Below, one piece after another: positions 1 to 7,112 of a DNA stretch of 64,000 nucleotides. A program made the translations under genes and the position numbers. Every line of letters starts with the position of its first letter. The first letter of the stretch is position 1. Under the pieces are notes generated by a model. It was not told the origin of the DNA. It worked only from the letters and a program-made list of their open reading frames with translations, and searched no databases. The stretch lies in assembly GCF_003234365.2 (NCBI RefSeq), contig NZ_CP126261.1, positions 83,861-147,860 of the forward strand, in the 5' to 3' direction. Source of the stretch: Curtobacterium sp. MCJR17_020 (GTDB lineage Bacteria > Actinomycetota > Actinomycetes > Actinomycetales > Microbacteriaceae).

Positions 1-1
1 C

Positions 2-676
2 GCTACGGACGTCGACAGCCCGCTCACCAGCACCGGCGAATTGATCTCCCTCGAGGTCGACCAGCACGTCGGGCAGATGACGCAGGACTGGGTCGAGCTC
101 GCAGCCGAACCAGGGCGGGAAGTCGACGCGCACAGCGCGTACGTCGCGCTCACCGCGGAGGTCGACAACCTGCACCTCGACGGTACCTACCTCGACCCCC
201 GCACCAAGGAGCGTGCGACCGCACTACCGGCCTTCGTACCCGAAGACGTCGCGATCCACATCGCCGACCTTCACGCACGCCTGGAGACGTTCGAGGGCGC
301 CGCGGACGTGTACTCCGGCAACACCGGGCCGGACTGGTACGACGGCGAAGATGCACCGGCACCTGATCCCGTCCAAGCCCGAGCAGCCGACACCGAGGCC
401 AATACCGTCCGCACAGAACTGCACCGGTACATCGACGAGAACGGCCTCACCGGAACCCAGTGGGACCCGCGCACCACCGAAACCGGAACGCCGGCACCCG
501 CAGCTGCGGAGAGCAATGCCGGCACACCGCCGCACGGGCCGGTGACCTCCTACCCGATGAATGTCGCGTCGTCGCTGCGGAGCGCGGCGGCCGCGCCGGC
601 CGCGGCCGCGACGCCATCGGCCGCGCCGACTCGTCCGACTTCGTCGACGCAGCGCGGCGGCGGTGTCGAGCGATGA
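2..676 (+). CDS. Hypothetical acidic protein, 5' end outside window
   Basis: The reading frame is already open at base 2, so the true start lies upstream of the window; a TTG at 41 is only the first possible internal start. The visible part is about 224 residues: acidic and helical at first, then a low-complexity Ala/Pro/Thr-rich tail from about residue 150. No known domain is recognised. The stop overlaps the GTG of the next small membrane gene at 663, suggesting one transcript of four small plus-strand genes (2-1235). The tail has the composition of a linker or surface segment, but no signal peptide can be judged without the N-terminus. Confidence 0.6.
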   Translation, partial: ATDVDSPLTSTGELISLEVDQHVGQMTQDWVELAAEPGREVDAHSAYVALTAEVDNLHLDGTYLDPRTKERATALPAFVPEDVAIHIADLHARLETFEGAADVYSGNTGPDWYDGEDAPAPDPVQARAADTEANTVRTELHRYIDENGLTGTQWDPRTTETGTPAPAAAESNAGTPPHGPVTSYPMNVASSLRSAAAAPAAAATPSAAPTRPTSSTQRGGGVER

Positions 677-872
677 CGTCCATGCCCGTCCCGGTCACCG
701 GGAACCGGTGACCGGGGTGCGTTCCCGTCGCGGCCAGCAGCTCGCCATCGCCGGCGCGCTGCTGGCCGCCGCCATCATCGGCGCCCTCCTCGCCCCGATC
801 GTGCACCCCACCGAGGTGGCGCCGGCTCCGACCCACTCGCCGACAGCACGGCCAGCGGAGGACGAGTCATGA
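663..872 (+). CDS. Small single-pass membrane protein
   Basis: A 69-residue protein if the GTG at 663 is used; the GTG at 708 would give a shorter form. One hydrophobic segment of about 20 residues (Ala/Leu/Ile rich) follows a basic stretch RSRRGQQ, which predicts a cytoplasmic N-terminus. A short Pro/Thr-rich outside tail ends the protein. It overlaps the upstream gene by 14 bases and its stop overlaps the ATG at 869, so translational coupling is likely. No family recognised. Confidence 0.5.
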   Translation: MSSDDVHARPGHREPVTGVRSRRGQQLAIAGALLAAAIIGALLAPIVHPTEVAPAPTHSPTARPAEDES

Positions 873-967
873 CGACGAAGACCGATGGCGGATCGCTCGG
901 CCGCGGCGCCCACGCATTGCCGCCGACGGCCCTCGGTGACGGCACCGACGACGTCGCAGTCGCATGA
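869..967 (+). CDS. 32-residue hypothetical peptide
   Basis: ATG at 869 overlaps the previous stop in an ATGA arrangement, the usual sign of coupling in this operon type. The product is Gly/Ala/Asp rich without a recognisable motif. It is supported only by the overlap and position between two plausible genes, so it could be spurious. Confidence 0.35.
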   Translation: MTTKTDGGSLGRGAHALPPTALGDGTDDVAVA

Positions 968-1007
968 GAGCAACAGCGATCACGCCGCAGTGCGGGAGAC
1001 TGCAGCT

Positions 1008-1235
1008 GTGACCGTGAACCCGACCGTGATCATGCGGTGCGACCACCCCGGCTGCACCGCAACCCTCGTGCCCGCCTACGACGGCGAAGACATCGACGGA
1101 GTCCGGCTCATCGCCCGCGAACAGTCCTGGCTGCCCGCGAACACCCCGGAGGGCCGGCGGCGCGGGTTCGTTGACCTCTGCCCCGCCCACAGCAGCCCGG
1201 TCGCCCTCTGGCGGGACAGCAAGCCGGGCACCTGA
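1008..1235 (+). CDS. Small putative zinc-binding protein
   Basis: A 75-residue protein starting at GTG 1008 (GTG 1014 is an alternative). It carries an N-terminal CDHPGC pair and a C-terminal LCPAH, giving a Cys/Cys/Cys/His set that could hold one zinc. Between them lie a GxRxxAREQSW segment and a basic patch. A protein of the same layout is encoded at 26471-26683 (CDFRPC, AREHGW, FCPEH), and a looser relative at 51178-51599, so this is a small repeated accessory-gene family in the window. Function unknown. Confidence 0.55.
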   Translation: MTVNPTVIMRCDHPGCTATLVPAYDGEDIDGVRLIAREQSWLPANTPEGRRRGFVDLCPAHSSPVALWRDSKPGT

Positions 1236-1247
1236 ACCGTCGAAGGG

Positions 1248-2063
1248 TCAGTCCCGACCGTGCGACCGGTCGATCCGCGGCAGTTGCGCCCCCGTCGATG
1301 GCTGTGTCGGCCGATGGTCGGTTGCTGCACTGGCGCGCAGCGCCTCCGTAATCGTCATCGGGTACGACGTCGCTCGAGCAGGGAGCGTGCGTGGCAGCGG
1401 TGTCACCGCGTCGCCGAGGACCTCCGCGAGCCGGTCGGAACGGCCGGTGGCCTGGCTGTAGAAGCGAGCCGCGACGAACCGGTCGCGAAGCGGCTCCCCA
1501 ACCTGGAACGGTGCCGGATCCAGGCGGTAGCCGGCGTGCTCGGCGAGCTGCTGGAAGAACACGAACTGCGCGCGGGTATTGCCCTCTCGGAACGAGTGCA
1601 CCACGTTGAGCTCCGCCCACCGCTCTGCCACCTGGTCGACGAAGTCCGTTCGTCCCAAACCGGTGAGGTGGTTCGCGTCGGCGAGCTTGCGGTACTCGGC
1701 TTCCGCGGCGTCTGCCACCTGCGGGCCCGGGTAGTACCCATACGGGACGGTCGGCGCTTCGGGATCCCCGACAGCGAAGTTGACCACGTCCGGGCCGCTC
1801 TTGCTCATCCGCCCATCGGGACCAATGCGTTCCTGGCCGGCCCACTCGTAGACGTCTTGGAAGATCCGGCGGTGGATCTCCTTCATGTGGTCGTAGTCAA
1901 ACCGACCCTGCACCGGATCCTCGGCGAGTTCGACGAGCCGGACCTGCGCGGCGAACTCTTCCTTCGCGGCGAGGTCCGCCGCATCGGTGGCGCCGAGCTT
2001 GTTCCGGAGAACAGTCGTGCCCGGGATGAAGTAGTCATCCCAGGCACGGAAGGTGGTCGGCAC
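1248..2063 (-). CDS. Fic-domain protein (toxin of Fic/VbhA pair)
   Basis: 271 residues. The Fic active-site motif HSFREGNTRAQ is at residues 156-166, with catalytic His156 and the Glu-Gly-Asn anion loop intact, so AMP transfer (or another nucleotide transfer) to a protein hydroxyl is expected. Upstream, the segment around FDYDHMKEIHRRIFQDVYEWAG is typical of the Fic core and the target-docking flap follows. The C-terminal 50 residues are low-complexity. The gene starts 3 bases after the antitoxin stop at 2067 and is the last gene of a long minus-strand operon beginning at 4291. Genetic order antitoxin-toxin matches VbhA/VbhT-type modules. The product is expected to be toxic when free of its antitoxin. 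Confidence 0.85.
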   Translation of the reverse strand: MPTTFRAWDDYFIPGTTVLRNKLGATDAADLAAKEEFAAQVRLVELAEDPVQGRFDYDHMKEIHRRIFQDVYEWAGQERIGPDGRMSKSGPDVVNFAVGDPEAPTVPYGYYPGPQVADAAEAEYRKLADANHLTGLGRTDFVDQVAERWAELNVVHSFREGNTRAQFVFFQQLAEHAGYRLDPAPFQVGEPLRDRFVAARFYSQATGRSDRLAEVLGDAVTPLPRTLPARATSYPMTITEALRASAATDHRPTQPSTGAQLPRIDRSHGRD

Positions 2064-2066
2064 GGA

Positions 2067-2270
2067 TCAGCGGGCGTCGATGTGGGCCATTCCAGCAGCG
2101 ATCGCGTCTTCCGCGGTCATGGAGCCGTCGGCGACGCGGCGGCTGTATTCGCGGAGGATCGGGTCGGTGACCTGGTGGCCGGCCGCGCCGAGCGCAGCGT
2201 CCGCGAACAACAGACGACGCTCTGCCTGGGTCGCCGGAACGGTGCGGGTGCCGGGCGCAGTGGTGCTCAT
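2067..2270 (-). CDS. VbhA-like antitoxin
   Basis: 67 residues, immediately upstream of fic with a 3-base gap. The helical middle followed by REYSRRVADGSMTAEDAIAAG resembles the VbhA antitoxin family, which blocks the Fic ATP site with an (S/T)xxxE(G/N) helix. In this protein that motif is not clearly visible: the expected helix reads AALGAAGH and lacks the Glu. Either the inhibitory helix is degenerate or it is formed differently. Identification rests on the partner gene, size and C-terminal pattern. Confidence 0.65.
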   Translation of the reverse strand: MSTTAPGTRTVPATQAERRLLFADAALGAAGHQVTDPILREYSRRVADGSMTAEDAIAAGMAHIDAR

Positions 2271-2294
2271 AGTCGCGTTCCTCCTGGGTGAATT

Positions 2295-2714
2295 CTACCG
2301 CGGATTGGCCTGCTGAACAGGGTCTACTGGTTCGTCGTCGTCGGGGTCGTCCCAGTGCAGGAGCCGGGTCGCGGCGCCCTGGTAGCGGCCCTTGTTGGCG
2401 TGGATTGCGCAGTCGTGGTTGTCGTGGTCGTACGCGGCCCGGTAGTACCGGTCGGCGTCGAAGTCCGCAGCGTTGAACGCGTTCTGTGCGGCGTCGACCT
2501 CTGCTTGCCGGGACTCGTAGCCCCACCGTTGCCCTTGCCGGAAGATTGCCCAGTCCCGTGGGGTGAACTCCCCCATCGGGATCTCCGCAGCGCCTCCGTC
2601 CGCCGGCGGGGCCGCCAGCTCGTCGAGATCAGCCGGAGCCGCGAATGCATCCGGGATCAGCGGCGATTCCGTCGTCGCTTCTCGTGCGAACATGAACGTG
2701 CGGCGCTCGACCAT
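2295..2714 (-). CDS. Hypothetical acidic protein in the nrdH-fic operon
   Basis: 139 residues from the ATG at 2714, which overlaps the upstream stop. The protein is acidic and helical, with the stretch FTPRDWAIFRQGQRWG near the middle and a very acidic DDPDDDE close to the end. The pattern DADRYYRAAYDHD resembles DADRYYAEM in the protein from 3588-4043, so the two may share a small domain. No known family recognised. A 24-base gap separates it from the VbhA-like gene. Confidence 0.6.
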   Translation of the reverse strand: MVERRTFMFAREATTESPLIPDAFAAPADLDELAAPPADGGAAEIPMGEFTPRDWAIFRQGQRWGYESRQAEVDAAQNAFNAADFDADRYYRAAYDHDNHDCAIHANKGRYQGAATRLLHWDDPDDDEPVDPVQQANPR

Positions 2715-2962
2715 CAGGACATCAGCCCGTGCAACGGCTCCGGGACGGCCGAGCATACTGCCCACGTGTCGACGTCGAACGAGCGGAGCTCGTCGCCGTT
2801 GATCAGCTCGATTCGACCGTCTAGGTCGATGCCATGGAGGGCGCCGGTGACGAGTTCGTGCCGCCACTCCCCCTCGAGCGGGAACCAACGGACCAGACCG
2901 ACGACATCGCCGACGGGAATCTCGAACCCCTGCACACGAATCCGGCGCCGCCCCGCGCTCAC
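2714..2962 (-). CDS. Hypothetical 82-residue protein
   Basis: Starts at GTG 2962, overlapping the stop of the upstream gene, and its own stop overlaps the next ATG (TGATG). It is predicted to be a compact beta-rich protein with RIRVQGFEIPVGDVVGLVRW at the start and no membrane segment. Codon use matches the operon. Function unknown; strict coupling on both sides suggests stoichiometric synthesis with its neighbours. Confidence 0.6.
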   Translation of the reverse strand: MSAGRRRIRVQGFEIPVGDVVGLVRWFPLEGEWRHELVTGALHGIDLDGRIELINGDELRSFDVDTWAVCSAVPEPLHGLMS

Positions 2963-3591
2963 CGGTTCCTCCCCCGTCGCCGGCGGCCGCGCAGATCAAC
3001 CCATGCCAGGCCGCCGAGGAACAGCACGATCAACGACTGCACGCTAACCACGAAGAACAGCCAGGAGGCGGCCGGTCCGAACGGGCCCTGCGCGACGGTG
3101 CGCAGTGTCAGCAGCAGCATCGCGATCGCGACAACCAGGAACACCAGGCCGCGAACGCGGCGACTCTTCGCGAACACGATGCGTTCACCGGTGCAGTTCT
3201 CCCACCGCGACAGCATCGTCCGCGCTGCTGCGATCGCGGCACGCGTGTCCTCGTCCAGATCGCCTCGGCTGGTGAGCTCGTCGATGTTCGCAGCGACCGC
3301 GGGGAAGAACACTCCGTGCTTTGTGCGGGTGACGTTGCGGATCTCCTGCCGGAGCAGCTGCCGACGACGCTCCGCCGGCACAACGCCGGACAGCACCAAC
3401 GCGGCCCGCACCCGATACCCGTTCGTCCAGCTCGTGGCGAGTGCGAGGACCTCCACGGGCGGTGCGACCGGGTCGAGGATCCCCTCGGCGCGGTCGCCCT
3501 CCTGGCCGGAGTGCAGCAACGCCACGACGTCGTCGACGCTCCGGGCGTTCTGCTTCGTGGTCTGCCCCATCGTTCTAGTGTCTTCGATCAT
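2959..3591 (-). CDS. Membrane protein with two C-terminal helices
   Basis: 210 residues. The N-terminal 130 residues are soluble and helical; two hydrophobic segments lie at about 146-163 and 176-195, separated by a short loop, followed by a very basic tail (RGRRRRGRNR). This predicts a cytoplasmic N-terminal domain anchored by a hairpin. It overlaps both neighbours by four bases (ATGA). No family recognised. In a plasmid-type operon it could be part of a conjugation or maintenance complex, but nothing in the sequence proves that. Confidence 0.6.
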   Translation of the reverse strand: MIEDTRTMGQTTKQNARSVDDVVALLHSGQEGDRAEGILDPVAPPVEVLALATSWTNGYRVRAALVLSGVVPAERRRQLLRQEIRNVTRTKHGVFFPAVAANIDELTSRGDLDEDTRAAIAAARTMLSRWENCTGERIVFAKSRRVRGLVFLVVAIAMLLLTLRTVAQGPFGPAASWLFFVVSVQSLIVLFLGGLAWVDLRGRRRRGRNR

Positions 3592-4043
3592 GCGTGGGTG
3601 CCGGCGTACTGGGGAAACATGCGGTCAATCGCCACCTCGTGACGGGCGGCGCGGTCGTGCTCGCCGCGGGTGCGGGAGATCTCCGCGAACGTCGGACCCG
3701 ACCCGGACGGTTCAGCGGGCGCCGGTCGGCGGCACATCTCGGCGTAGTACCGATCTGCATCGTGCTCGGCCTGCTGGAGGCGGGACCGCAGCTCGAGAAC
3801 CTCGGCCATGAGCGCCGGGGTAGCCATCTGGAACCCGACCATGAACCCAGCCTCGTAGACCTGCTGCTGCTCGTCGGACAGTTCCCATTCGCGGACGTTT
3901 TCGGACGGGTCGGCGGTGGCCTGGTCGATCGCGCGGAAGGCGGTGACGGTGTCGCCGGCGTAGAGCTCGTCGACGGCAGCACGGGTCTCCGGCTGGATGA
4001 CGTCGGGGCGGACGGTGGTCGGACGCTCGAGGGTCATCGTCAT
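3588..4043 (-). CDS. Hypothetical helical protein
   Basis: 151 residues from ATG 4043 (an ATG at 4037 is also possible). The middle is strongly helical (DEQQQVYEAGFMVGFQMATP, then LELRSRLQQAEHDADRYYAEM), suggesting a coiled coil. The start overlaps the nrdH stop by one base (TGATG) and the stop overlaps the next start (ATGA). No known domain. Confidence 0.6.
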   Translation of the reverse strand: MTMTLERPTTVRPDVIQPETRAAVDELYAGDTVTAFRAIDQATADPSENVREWELSDEQQQVYEAGFMVGFQMATPALMAEVLELRSRLQQAEHDADRYYAEMCRRPAPAEPSGSGPTFAEISRTRGEHDRAARHEVAIDRMFPQYAGTHA

Positions 4044-4291
4044 CACGCGGCCGTGCTCGAGGCGAGTTCGCTGATCTTGTCGGGGCGGAACCCGCTCCAG
4101 GAGCCGGTCGCCGTGTCGGTGACGACGATGGGGGCGTTGGTACCGAGGGAGGTCTTCCACTCGTCGATCTGCGCCTGGTCGACGTCTTCGAGGTGCAGCT
4201 CGGTGTACTCGATGCCGGCGGATGCGAGAGCACGCTCCGTGGCCTTGCACATGCCGCAGAACCCGGACTTGGTGTAAACCGTGATGCTCAT
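4043..4291 (-). CDS. nrdH: Glutaredoxin-like NrdH redoxin
   Basis: 82 residues. The beta-alpha-beta start ITVYTKSGFCGMCKATER holds the redox pair C11-G-M-C14, and WSGFRPDKI near the end is the NrdH signature that distinguishes these thioredoxin-reductase-dependent redoxins from glutaredoxins. The usual active site is CVQC or CPQC; CGMC is a variant. NrdH normally reduces class Ib ribonucleotide reductase, but no nrdEF genes are here, so this is a stand-alone copy. An AAGGG ribosome-binding site lies upstream of ATG 4291. It is the first gene of the operon that ends with fic. Confidence 0.85.
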   Translation of the reverse strand: MSITVYTKSGFCGMCKATERALASAGIEYTELHLEDVDQAQIDEWKTSLGTNAPIVVTDTATGSWSGFRPDKISELASSTAA

Positions 4292-4646
4292 CGAAATCAC
4301 CCTTTCGTAAAGTTTGTGATGCCAGGGGCCTCTCCCTCGTTGCATGCTTCTATTCTATAACGCGCGGGTCTATATGGGTAGCCTTTTCCGCACATTCTTC
4401 TACTATTTTTTACCGGGCGGCACTACTGTTGGCAGGTCGTTGCATATGCATTATCTGACACCAACGCTCGACGTTTACGAACGCGCGGCCGGGGCATCGA
4501 TAACGGCGGGAGGGCTGGCTATCCCCTGGCGCATTAGCGCCGTTCTGCTATTACCGTCACCTGACAGAAATAGCGTGCTGCGCATTCTCTAACTGTGTCG
4601 CCCCGGCGCTTTTCACCATGTCGCCGACCGTCACCGCCCCGGCGGG
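4292..4646 (-). promoter_or_regulatory. AT-richer intergenic region upstream of nrdH operon
   Basis: About 355 bases without a convincing gene and with clearly lower GC than the surroundings (T-runs near 4400-4412, a perfect 10-base palindrome tgcatatgca at 4441-4450). Read on the minus strand it is the leader of nrdH; TATAGAAT near 4355 could be a -10 element. The region would also fit a plasmid control locus, but no iterons are visible. Confidence 0.4.
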
Positions 4647-5108
4647 TCAGCCCGCGACGGGGTGCGTGGTGCTGGTCGCGATGGTCTGCACGGTGACGTC
4701 GTCGTGGTCGCACTCCCAGAAGGACATGCGCACGTCGTCGGCGATCGATTCGGGCAGCTGCTCGTTCGTCCACGCCGTCGATGGAAACGAGACCGTGACG
4801 GTGACTGTCGTCATGGGGACGGTCGACGACGGGCCGTGGCCGGCGCCGCCCCACTCGTACTGCCACGCGATCGCGATTTGTCCGACGGGGCCGCCGTGGT
4901 AGCGGTCGAACACGGCCCGGTGCTCGTCGTCGGTGTGCTGCGGCGGCCGGGTGCAGGTCCAGCGGGTGCCGTCGACGTCGTAGGTCGTCGCGGCGCACAC
5001 TGACACGCGGGGGTCGACGTCCGCGCCGGGTGCCATGTCTGCGGCCGGGGCCTGCGGGTCGGCCTGCTCGTCGGTGAGATGGGTGGGGCGTTCGTAGGTG
5101 ATGAACAT
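4647..5108 (-). CDS. Hypothetical acidic protein
   Basis: 153 residues starting at ATG 5108 with an AGAGAAG ribosome-binding site just upstream. Contains a possible CxxxxxDxDGxRWTC arrangement and TRPPQHTDDEHRAVFDRYHGG, then a beta-rich second half (TTVTVTVSFPS). No membrane segment or known domain. It lies in the same orientation as the LPD29 gene upstream. Confidence 0.6.
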   Translation of the reverse strand: MFITYERPTHLTDEQADPQAPAADMAPGADVDPRVSVCAATTYDVDGTRWTCTRPPQHTDDEHRAVFDRYHGGPVGQIAIAWQYEWGGAGHGPSSTVPMTTVTVTVSFPSTAWTNEQLPESIADDVRMSFWECDHDDVTVQTIATSTTHPVAG

Positions 5109-5193
5109 GGGCTGCGCTTCTCTCTAGGCTGGTTGGGGCAGCGGGGATGCACGTATGGGTACGGGACATCCCCGCCGCTGCTGTCGCGACGTG

Positions 5194-5781
5194 TCACTTC
5201 CTCCTCGAAGCGGCGCGGCCCTTCCGGCTACTGGTGGGCCGGGGTGGGGGGGTGAGGTCGACGCGTTCGAGCACGAACCGGACCGCCGACCACGCCGACA
5301 GGGTCGGGTACGGCCACCCGCGGCCGCCGGCGCTGAACTCCTCGCCTCGGCCGTCGGTGAGGTCGTGGTGGCCGTTGAGGGTGCCGTGCTCGTCGCAGAG
5401 GACCAGGTGCCGCATGCTGCTGTCCTCGCGGACCACACGCTGCGCGGCCAGGCGACCTGCAGGCGAGTAACCCCGGGTGATGATGATGCCGTCACAGGAG
5501 TACCGGACCGCGGTCGGCATCTCGTCTCCGTCGCCCGTGACGAGGGTCGTGCCGTTGTCGTCGTAGCTGTCGGTCTGCCCGTTGAACGAACGCCCCTCGA
5601 ACCGGCCGGTAATTGCCTGGACCTGCAGGTGGGTCGGGCCGTCGTCGTAGGTGACGTTGATCCACGCGGCCGCGGTACCGGTGGAGCAGCGCACGGAAAA
5701 CTTCACGCCCGGGAACCGGGTGCGCAGTTCCTTGCGGAGCAAGGCCGCGACGGCCTTCGTGGGGAGGATGGTGGTAGTCAT
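5194..5781 (-). CDS. LPD29-domain protein
   Basis: 195 residues from ATG 5781. Residues 8-75 (LLRKELRTRFPGVKFSVRCS, then WINVTYDDGPT and FNGQTDSYDD) match the large polyvalent-protein-associated domain LPD29 found on plasmids, phages and integrative elements, usually in very large polyvalent proteins or alone next to conjugation genes. The C-terminal half has CDGIIITRGYSP and a segment for RFVLERVDL with a basic tail. The role is unknown; the family marks this part of the window as plasmid- or ICE-like. Confidence 0.75.
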   Translation of the reverse strand: MTTTILPTKAVAALLRKELRTRFPGVKFSVRCSTGTAAAWINVTYDDGPTHLQVQAITGRFEGRSFNGQTDSYDDNGTTLVTGDGDEMPTAVRYSCDGIIITRGYSPAGRLAAQRVVREDSSMRHLVLCDEHGTLNGHHDLTDGRGEEFSAGGRGWPYPTLSAWSAVRFVLERVDLTPPPRPTSSRKGRAASRRK

Positions 5782-5867
5782 GGTGGTACCGGTTCCTTCG
5801 GGATCGGTTGTGGGAAGAGTGATTAGGGGCGGCCGGGACCAAATTGGTGTTGGTCCCGGCCGCTTTC

Positions 5868-6071
5868 TCACTCCCCGCGGTCGTGCGTGAAGGTGTCGAC
5901 GAACGTGGTGAAGTGCGGACCTGCCACCGAGGCGGTGTGGGTCAGCTGGTAGCCCTGACGGGCGCGGACCCGGAGGTCTTCGTCCCGCTCGGCGATCTTC
6001 GCCAACTGCCGCGGAATGTCGTTCTCGTCCACGACCGGGACGATGGTGGTAACCGTGTCGATGTGCTGCAT
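5868..6071 (-). CDS. 67-residue hypothetical protein
   Basis: ATG 6071 follows a GGAAGGAAGAAG ribosome-binding site. The protein is mixed helix/strand with no membrane segment or known motif. It lies 87 bases upstream of the LPD29 gene on the same strand and 13 bases downstream of a 163-bp inverted repeat that occupies its leader. Confidence 0.55.
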   Translation of the reverse strand: MQHIDTVTTIVPVVDENDIPRQLAKIAERDEDLRVRARQGYQLTHTASVAGPHFTTFVDTFTHDRGE

Positions 6072-6096
6072 GTGCTTCTTCCTTCCCTCTCGTTGT

Positions 6097-6259
6097 TTTG
6101 CCGTGAAGGCGACTTGTCGCCGCTAGGACGAGCGCCCGGAATGCAACCGGTCGTGGAATATATGGAGGGGACCCGCTTGCGGGGAGGGGCCGTTTATGCC
6201 GCGAAAGCCGGTTGCATTCCGGGTGATCGTCCGTACGCTGCCGAAGGCTTCACGGCAAA
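6097..6259. repeat. 163-bp imperfect inverted repeat
   Basis: Left arm 6097-6150, right arm 6208-6259, central spacer of 57 bases. The inner 16 bases are a perfect inverted match (cccggaatgcaaccgg, 6135-6150, against 6208-6223). The outer 12 bases also match perfectly (6097-6108 against 6248-6259), and the stretch between matches imperfectly. Such a large dyad between plasmid-type genes could be an origin of transfer, a replication or partition site, or a structured leader RNA for the gene at 6071. Confidence 0.6.
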
Positions 6260-6490
6260 CCAACGGGCCGCAGGCCCAGACAGTGCCGGCGCAGCCGGTT
6301 CCGCCCGGAGCGCAGCGACTCCCGGCCCCTGGCCGGAAGCCTTGGGCTAGTCAGCCCATGACCGAGCACGCAGGACGCCCCGCCACGCGGCCACGTCGGC
6401 GCCTGTTCCGCGCGATCGGCGAGCACTTCGGCATGTTCTAAGCCGAGACTTTGTGCAAGATCGCACGAAGTGAGGCAGAATCATGCGAGC

Positions 6491-6538
6491 GCATCGACGA
6501 TGCGAGCTCAGCGCTCTGAGGGGGCGCATCGTCGATGC
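6491..6538. promoter_or_regulatory. Pair of 13-base palindromic sites
   Basis: gcatcgacgatgc at 6491-6503 and its reverse complement at 6526-6538, each itself palindromic around one central base, with centres 35 bases apart. They lie just upstream of the small gene at 6569 and about 600 bases from the 3' end of a ParB-like gene. They could be operator or centromere-like sites. Confidence 0.45.
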
Positions 6539-6568
6539 TGCCGTTTCCGACCCGAGGGGAGCTGGCCT

Positions 6569-6736
6569 ATGTTGCTGCGGAAGCATGCTGAAGAGATGCG
6601 TGACATGTACGCGAACGAGATCGCTGCTGCTGTCCACGGCGGCGAGCCGCCGTCGCCGCTGCAGGTGGAGTCGTGGGCGCGGTATGACGTCGCGGCACGC
6701 GGCGGAGATCCCGCGGCCGCGTTCCCGCCATCCTGA
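6569..6736 (+). CDS. 55-residue hypothetical protein
   Basis: Start chosen for the gagggga ribosome-binding site 10 bases upstream of ATG 6569. The peptide begins MLLRKHAEEMRDMYANEIAAA and is helical, then PSPLQVESWARYDVAARGG. No known family. Possible regulation by the paired palindromes at 6491-6538. Confidence 0.55.
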   Translation: MLLRKHAEEMRDMYANEIAAAVHGGEPPSPLQVESWARYDVAARGGDPAAAFPPS

Positions 6737-6787
6737 CCCGGGCGGACCTGACTACTGCCGGAGGCGGGCAGGGTCACGCTCACGGGT

Positions 6788-6922
6788 ATGCGTGATCGCG
6801 ACGACCCGGACCAGGATGACCTTGAGTGGGTGTTCGAGGACTTCATTGAGGACCGCGACACCATCGAGCGGAGCACCCCACCGGCATCGCCGCGATGGCC
6901 GCTCAGCCGCCGGAGGCTGTGA
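6788..6922 (+). CDS. 44-residue acidic peptide
   Basis: ATG 6788. The first half is very acidic (RDRDDPDQDDLEWVFEDFIEDRD) and looks like a real acidic helix; the last 12 residues are basic. It follows the previous small gene by 51 bases. No motif recognised; acidic peptides of this size are often antitoxin- or DNA-mimic-like, but that is only a guess. Confidence 0.4.
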   Translation: MRDRDDPDQDDLEWVFEDFIEDRDTIERSTPPASPRWPLSRRRL

Positions 6923-7112
6923 CAGCCGCGAGCTCCGTCGAGCGGCTCCGGGGTGCTTCGAGGGGGCGAAGCCCCTTCGAGTCACGGCGCAGCCGGGACG
7001 CAGCCCACGGACACCAGAACGGCCCGATGGGACATTTCCGGTCCTCGATGGGACACGAACCGGTGCCGGGTGGGCGTGAGGGCCGCTGGCTGCGACCCTC
7101 ACACCGGTTCAC

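Noticed and set aside
964..1011. 15-codon ATG frame overlapping the stop of the 32-residue peptide
   Set aside because: Too short to support; the overlap could be chance.
4344..4592. Plus-strand 82-codon frame in the AT-rich region
   Set aside because: No ribosome-binding site, no family, atypical composition, and it lies in the expected leader of nrdH.
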